Assembly (NCBI GenBank): GCA_958496175.1
Contig: OY292280.1
Location: forward strand, 7,068,001 to 7,132,000
Origin: Sisyra terminalis
Taxonomy: Eukaryota > Arthropoda > Insecta > Neuroptera > Sisyridae
Length of the DNA stretch: 64,000 nucleotides
Direction: 5' to 3'
Below the pieces are notes generated by a model, which was given only the letters and a program-made list of their open reading frames with translations, made no database searches and was not told the origin of the DNA. Both the position numbers and the translations under genes were made by a program. Shown piece by piece: positions 58,591-64,000 of this stretch (positions within the stretch are counted from its first letter, which is position 1; each line of letters opens with the position of its first letter).

Positions 58591-61107
58591 CTTGGGGGTT
58601 TTCCTACTAAATTTAGGGGGGAAAAATCTATACAGGGAGTTTTTTAGGGACAAAATTTTAATGTGTATTTTTTTTAATTGCACTACTCTCCATACTCCAT
58701 ACTTATATTCAATAAAAGTTTATAAAAATATTTGAATTGATCAAATGATTCTATTAATGGTCGCTAGTTGGTGCTGATGCATGTCTTTATATAAGTCGTA
58801 ACACATGACCGCTGAATTTCTAATTGTTACTGAAAGTTTAAAATAATTATTTGTTCTGAATAATGTAAACCTTAGACCAATAAAACTGATCGTTCATTGA
58901 TTGCTACGTATCATTACAATGCCAAAGGAGAAAAATATTTATGTGATAATATTTAATTATTTATTTAATAAATATTATTTTTTTTTAGGGGGAATTCCTA
59001 GTAATTGTGGTGATTTTAAGGGTTTTTGTTTGGGGCTTTAGGAAGATAAATTTTTGACAGTTGGCAACAGTGCTTGTATATGTTTTTCGTTTGTCGGTAG
59101 GGAGAACGAACCGGACTTGATCGTTCCGAACAATCTTGAACCAGAAAAGTTACATTAGACTAAAAAACATTGCTACTTGTATTTTTTATTGTGAACTCAA
59201 ATTTTGTCGAACTAAATATTTTCAAATTTTACAGTCTAAACACTCCATATTAATATACAACTAGTAATTTACCGTGAAATTTTCACAGTATAACTCTGAC
59301 AAATGGTAAAAATTGGCAATTGATTGAATGAAATCAAAATGACAGTTGAAACTAATGACATGATAGTTCAAATTTGAAACAGTTATTGGGTGTTATATTT
59401 GTATTCTACTGACATGAATGTGTTTACAATTTTATATTCTTTGTCCTTGTTTTTGCCGCTACATATACGTTAGCTTATTATGTATTTTGATGAAAAGCTA
59501 ATTGTGTATATAATTATATCAGATTTTTGTTATAACAAAAAATTTTAGTATAACTGGTGTGCTAATTCAGGCACTACCGGAAGAGGTTTCTGCAAAGGAT
59601 TGAAAATATCTTATTAGTTATACCAAAGAAGTATAACTTCTCATGCGCGTTTATGTACACATACCCGTTTTTTTAACGGTTTTTTGTTTTTAAGTTTAAT
59701 GCTTATTTAATATACGAAGTATATTGTGGTTTTATTTATGTAATTAAAACAAAAGTAAATTAAACATTTGAATAAAAGCTTAAACAAATACTATGTTGAC
59801 GTATTGCCCAGATACGTATTTCGATTGCATATATATTACAGATACGTATTTTGGGGAGTCCTACTATGGGTCTGCCGATACTTTTTTGATTATTAGTAAA
59901 CAACGAATTGAAAATATTTTAAGTTTATGTTAATATTTTGTAGAGGAGTGATTTTAATTACGGTTTTATCTTATTTTAAATTTGAAAATTGTGAATAAAT
60001 TCATTCATTAAATGACAATATATGTATCTTTTTTATTTGCGACAATGAGGAAATAATGCATCACTATTGAAAGACAAATAAAAACGAAAAAACGTTGAAG
60101 AATTCAGCAAGCATGGCTGGTAACAACATGGCCGACTGACCGGAAACTAGATCGACTAGTTTCATAACAAAAGAAAAACATGTTTGTTTTGTTTTTTTGT
60201 TTTTTAAACGGAACGTAGCACCTTCATATCAAATCACAACACTTACAATCACTTATCACATCCACAATAGAATTTCTCGGTGGAAAAAGAAAAACCCGCT
60301 CGTTTTCCCTGCCGTTTATTATTATTATACCATCGTGGGAAAATTCAAAACATTAGAATGATAAGTTTGAATCAACGAATCAATGACGAGGAAAAAAATG
60401 AAGCACGAGAAGTGGAACAAAAAAGCATCGTCTCGGAATCGTATGTATCTACGAGAAAAGCACAACGTTTTTCCGGAAAATCATATTTAAATAGGTATTC
60501 AAACGATCGCTATTGAAATGAATATTTTCCTTCGATTTTTATACAAAACGTTCAGATCAAATAAAGATTGAAGCGTTTTTCTCAATTTCATTTGATTACC
60601 GTCTCAAACTTATCAATGCTAAGTTCTACATTTATCGTTCTGCTTTTCATACGAATGTGAAAACTTATTAAAATCATTTCCAGATAGAAAATCCGATTTC
60701 AATACCAACAATTAAAACCTTTCATGAAACTCCAATGAAGAAAGCACTACTTTAAACACTTAAAGTATTCAATAATATTTATAAAATCAGGGATGAAAAA
60801 TTGATAGTGCTTCAACTGTTTTTTTCCTTTTAAACAAGTTCAATTGTTTCTTACTCCGTATACTACCTACTACCTGATTATTTTACAGACGTAATAGTGT
60901 ACCCAACTTGAATGTATACTCTTTCCATGTTTTTGCTTTAAGACTTTAAGGAGATTTTCCCGCGTAATGAGTTCCTAAAATCGATATTTTTTGCATAAAT
61001 AGCTTCCTTAACATGTCTAGAATATAAAAGTAAAGCATTTTTTTAAATAAATTCGTTTAAAAGATCAGTCGTTACAAAGATACAAACTTAATCATACTTG
61101 ACACTTT
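58591..61107. other. intronic DNA with one family B fragment
   Basis: 59705-59835 is a broken family B arm (GACGTATTGCCCAGATACGT). The frame at 60280-60516 starts at GTG and has no domain. Nothing else supported. Confidence 0.35.
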
Positions 61108-61728
61108 AAAACTGTGCTTTTCAAACTTTCCGCCATCGTACCTCGAGAACGGCTTAACCAACAGACTTCCAATTTATTTATTTTTTTAAATTAGAAGTCT
61201 GTTGGTTAAATGGACTCAGAGGCTTTTGTTATTTAATTCGTAATTAAATCGGTTCACAATGAAAATTTAGCAACAAAAGAGAAAATCGCAAATAAAATAA
61301 AAAACAAAGTAGAAAAAGTTTTTTACTTTACTTTAGTTTTTTTTCTTTCCCAGGTTTGACAGTTTGAAAAAGCACATGAGCCAAAACTTCAATTCTGAAA
61401 AAAAGGTTCGAATCTCTGCTTTGGATTCAAAAGTGTTATTTTCATTATTAAAATTGCATGCCTATGAATATGTACATACTACCCTTAATAGTTTAAATAT
61501 CTTTACCAATATAAGAAATGGTAAGTTCATATTTTAGGTATTCCTCCGTAAAACATTTACCCATAGACAAAAACTATAAAAGTAATAAAAAAGATTAGGC
61601 AATTTTTCAAAATATTCATCGTAAATTTACCAATTCAAACATTCGTTTGATATGTTTGATGTCAGTGATATGTATTTACTGTAATATTTGAAAAAAATCT
61701 CCATTGTTTCAGGTTTAAATTAATATAT

Positions 61729-62163
61729 TGTAACGTGACGTCTCAAATCTGTATTGAGATGGCGTTATTCGTTCTTTGAATTTCTTTTAGAAATAAACAA
61801 TCACTTTTTTTATTACACTTGTATGCACTTTTTATTACACAATCACACTTGTCAAAAAATCACTTAAATGACAATAATTAGTTTTAAATCAAATCACACT
61901 AATAATCGCTTTGTTGTAACGGAAATTCACAGCTGAATTTCTATACAGAACTGTCTCTGGGCTTGAGCTGAGCGACTTATATACCCGCAACCCAACATTC
62001 TAGAATGTACTCCATTGTTCGCCAACGTTCCACCACCTACAAGATGTTTCCAGAACAATCTATATGTACATTCGCATTGGTGGGAGAGAAATAGAAGTTA
62101 CTCAGCCAATCGCGTGCCGGCATGGCACAAAGAGAGAGACAGACTTTGTCCCTTTCTGTTACA
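61729..62163 (-). mobile_element. solo LTR, gypsy type
   Basis: 435 bp bounded by TGTAAC and GTTACA with ATAT on both sides (4-bp duplication). On minus it has a promoter-like GGGTATATAAG near 61984, then AATAAA signals near the far end. No internal retroelement sequence remains, so it arose by LTR-LTR recombination. Confidence 0.8.
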
Positions 62164-62180
62164 ATATAATAATAAATAAT

Positions 62181-62388
62181 AATTCATGATGTAGTAGACC
62201 AAAATTAATCAACGGTTTTTTTTGTTTATCCCATCTTGAATCGTTTCGTCAGTGTAATTCCAACTTCATCAGGCAGCTTGACCGATTTGGCCGACTTTAT
62301 GTCTGATGAAGTCAAAATTGCACTGACAAAACGTTGCACGATGGAATAAAAAAACGTTGATTAATTTTGGTCTACTACATCCTGAATT
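62181..62388. mobile_element. foldback element with CTGATGAAG..GACGAAACG core, copy 1
   Basis: Ends AATTCATGATGTAGTAGACC and GGTCTACTACATCCTGAATT, ~208 bp, no ORF. Related to the copy at 62472. Confidence 0.75.
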
Positions 62389-62471
62389 ATTACGTTTTAT
62401 TATTTATTGATTTAGACCCAAAACAATGGAGATTTTTCAAATGTTATAGTAAATATCTTATTATTATAAAT

Positions 62472-62688
62472 AATTCAAGATGTAGTAGACCAATATTAAT
62501 CAACTTTTTTTTATGCCATCTTGCAACATTTTGTCAATGCAATTCCGACTTCATCAGGCATAAAATCGGCCAAATCGGTCTGAATCGGTCGGTCAAACTG
62601 CCTGATGAAGTCGGAATTACACTGACAAAACGTTGAAAGATAGAATAAAAAAAACGTTGATTCATTTTTGTCTACTATATCTTAAATT
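62472..62688. mobile_element. foldback element, copy 2
   Basis: AATTCAAGATGTAGTAGACC .. TCTACTATATCTTAAATT, same family as 62181-62388. Confidence 0.75.
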
Positions 62689-63360
62689 ATTATATATGAA
62701 TTTAGGCCTGAAACAATGGAGATTTTTTCAAATATTATAGTAAATACGTATCACCGACATCAAACATATCAAACCAATGTTTGAATTGGTAAGTTTACGA
62801 TGAATTTTTTGAAAAACCTCCTAATTGTACGGGGTACGTTGTGTTTTTTATTACTATTATAGTTTTAGTCTATGGGTAAATGTTTTACGGAGGAATACCT
62901 AAAATATGAACTCACTATCTCTTATATTTGTAAAGATATTTGAACTATTAAGGGTAGTATATACTAAATACATATTTATAGGCATGCGAATGTTAATAAT
63001 AAAAATAACACTTTTGAATCCAAAGCAGAGATTCGAACCTTTTTTTCAGAATTGAAGTTTTGGCTCATGTGCTTTTTCAAACTGTCAAACCTGGGAAAGT
63101 TGCATTTTCTACTTTGTTTTTTATTCTCTTCGCGATTTTCTCTGTTGTTGCTAAATTTTCATTGTGAACCGATTTAATTACGAATTAAATAACAAAAGCC
63201 TCTGAGTCTATTTAACCAACAGACTTCCAATTTATAAAATAAATAAATTGGAAGTCTGTTGGTTAAGCCGTTCTCGAGGTACGATGGCGGAAAGCTTGAA
63301 AAGCACAGTTTTGAATTTTTTTGAAAAATCGCTTAATTGTGCGGGATACATTGTGTTTTT

Positions 63361-63586
63361 GGCTGTCATGTGACTTAAGCACACTCACAATCTGGCAATG
63401 TTGCATTTTCGGCTTTGTTTTTAATTTAATTCGCGATTAAATCGGTCCATAATGAAAATTTAGTCACAAAAGAGAGAATTATACCGTATTAGAATTAAAT
63501 CATCAAAAAAATCGCGAATTAAATTAAAAACAAAATCGAAAATGCAACGTTGCCAGATTGTGGGTGTGCTAAAGTACACTTGAGCC
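63361..63586. mobile_element. hAT-like MITE family A, TSD GTGTTTTT
   Basis: GTGTTTTT at 63353-63360 and 63587-63594. The empty site is seen in the paralogous stretch at 62841 (GTGTTTTTTATTACTATTAT). Confidence 0.94.
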
Positions 63587-63594
63587 GTGTTTTT

Positions 63595-64000
63595 TTATTA
63601 CTATTATAGTTTTAATCTATAATTTATTACTGAATTATACGTTCTATTTTTATCACGGTAATGGAAAGGTTGCATAAGGAATTAAATGAAAATGTTTTAG
63701 TTTTATATGTAGGTAAGGAAAGTAAAAGAGAAAATTGTGTTGATATTTTTTAAAAGTATAAGTTAAGCAGTAGGAAATTTACGGTTGGTAACTATGGAAT
63801 AACAGTTGGTAGCGTTTGCTTCAATCTCGTTACAAATCTCATTAGTTTCAAAGACTTAAAACGAATAGTTAAATTTTTTTAACTTAGAAAAAAAAATAAA
63901 TGTTTTTTTCTTTTCAGTTTGTATAATTTTTCATCGTTGAAAAAAACAAGCGAGGGTTGTCAGTCGGAAATTTTTCCACTTATCCTACATTTTTCCCTGT
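63595..64000. other. intronic DNA to the window edge
   Basis: No exon recognised. Confidence 0.3.

Larger units (their letters stand above)
61108..63313. mobile_element. 2.2-kb palindrome with 620-bp arms
   Basis: Left arm 61108-61728 and right arm 62690-63313 are reverse complements, e.g. GCCATCGTACCTCGAGAACG and CGTTCTCGAGGTACGATGGC, with ACCAACAGACTTCCAATTTA in both. Each arm also contains an old family A-like segment (AATTACGAATTAAATAACAA type). The centre holds a solo LTR and two small foldback elements. Confidence 0.88.

Noticed and set aside
60280..60516. 78-codon ORF rich in charged residues
   Set aside because: Starts at GTG, has no recognised motif and no supporting signals.

Overview
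The window is AT-rich animal nuclear DNA, very probably from an insect. Short introns (51-58 bp) with GT/AG ends interrupt eukaryotic genes, and the plexin and ERp57-type proteins read like arthropod orthologs. The DNA between genes is almost wall-to-wall remnants of small DNA transposons. I cannot fix the order; a beetle is a guess.

Three host genes are well supported. (1) The 5' part of PEX5, the peroxisomal PTS1 import receptor, lies on the minus strand (exons 2600 to 267) and runs off the left edge. (2) A complete four-exon ERp57/ERp60-type protein disulfide isomerase lies on the minus strand (11289 to 7664), with a TATA box, CCAAT box and ACGT-core elements upstream. (3) The first coding exon of Plexin A lies on the plus strand (38299-39438). 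After its donor site I see no further plexin exon, so the rest of the window is probably one intron of at least 24.5 kb. Two weaker genes are an ORF with a PCNA-box-like motif (37500 to 36925, minus) and a small membrane-protein ORF inside a PEX5 intron (1533 to 1306, minus).

The repeats have a clear history. A 225-bp near-palindromic hAT-like MITE occurs about 17 times, and eight copies keep perfect 8-bp target-site duplications. One subtype sits inside a second, ~750-bp TIR element and was amplified with it. Other elements include a ~205-bp CA..TG MITE, a 0.9-1.0-kb CATG..TG element carrying a spliced ORF-like segment, pogo-like and other hAT-like MITEs, tRNA-derived SINEs, a jockey-type LINE fragment, decayed mariner-like transposases, a solo LTR of gypsy type, and foldback elements up to 2.2 kb. 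There is also a tandem array with a ~550-bp unit (47198-49830). In three cases the empty target site survives in a paralogous repeat in the same window, so the insertion order can be read directly.

Layout: 0-2.7 kb PEX5; 2.7-7.6 kb repeats; 7.6-11.4 kb ERp60; 11.4-13.3 kb fairly unique DNA; 13.3-36.9 kb mostly repeats; 36.9-37.5 kb unknown gene; 38.3-39.4 kb Plexin A exon; 39.4-64 kb presumed Plexin A intron, packed with repeats.
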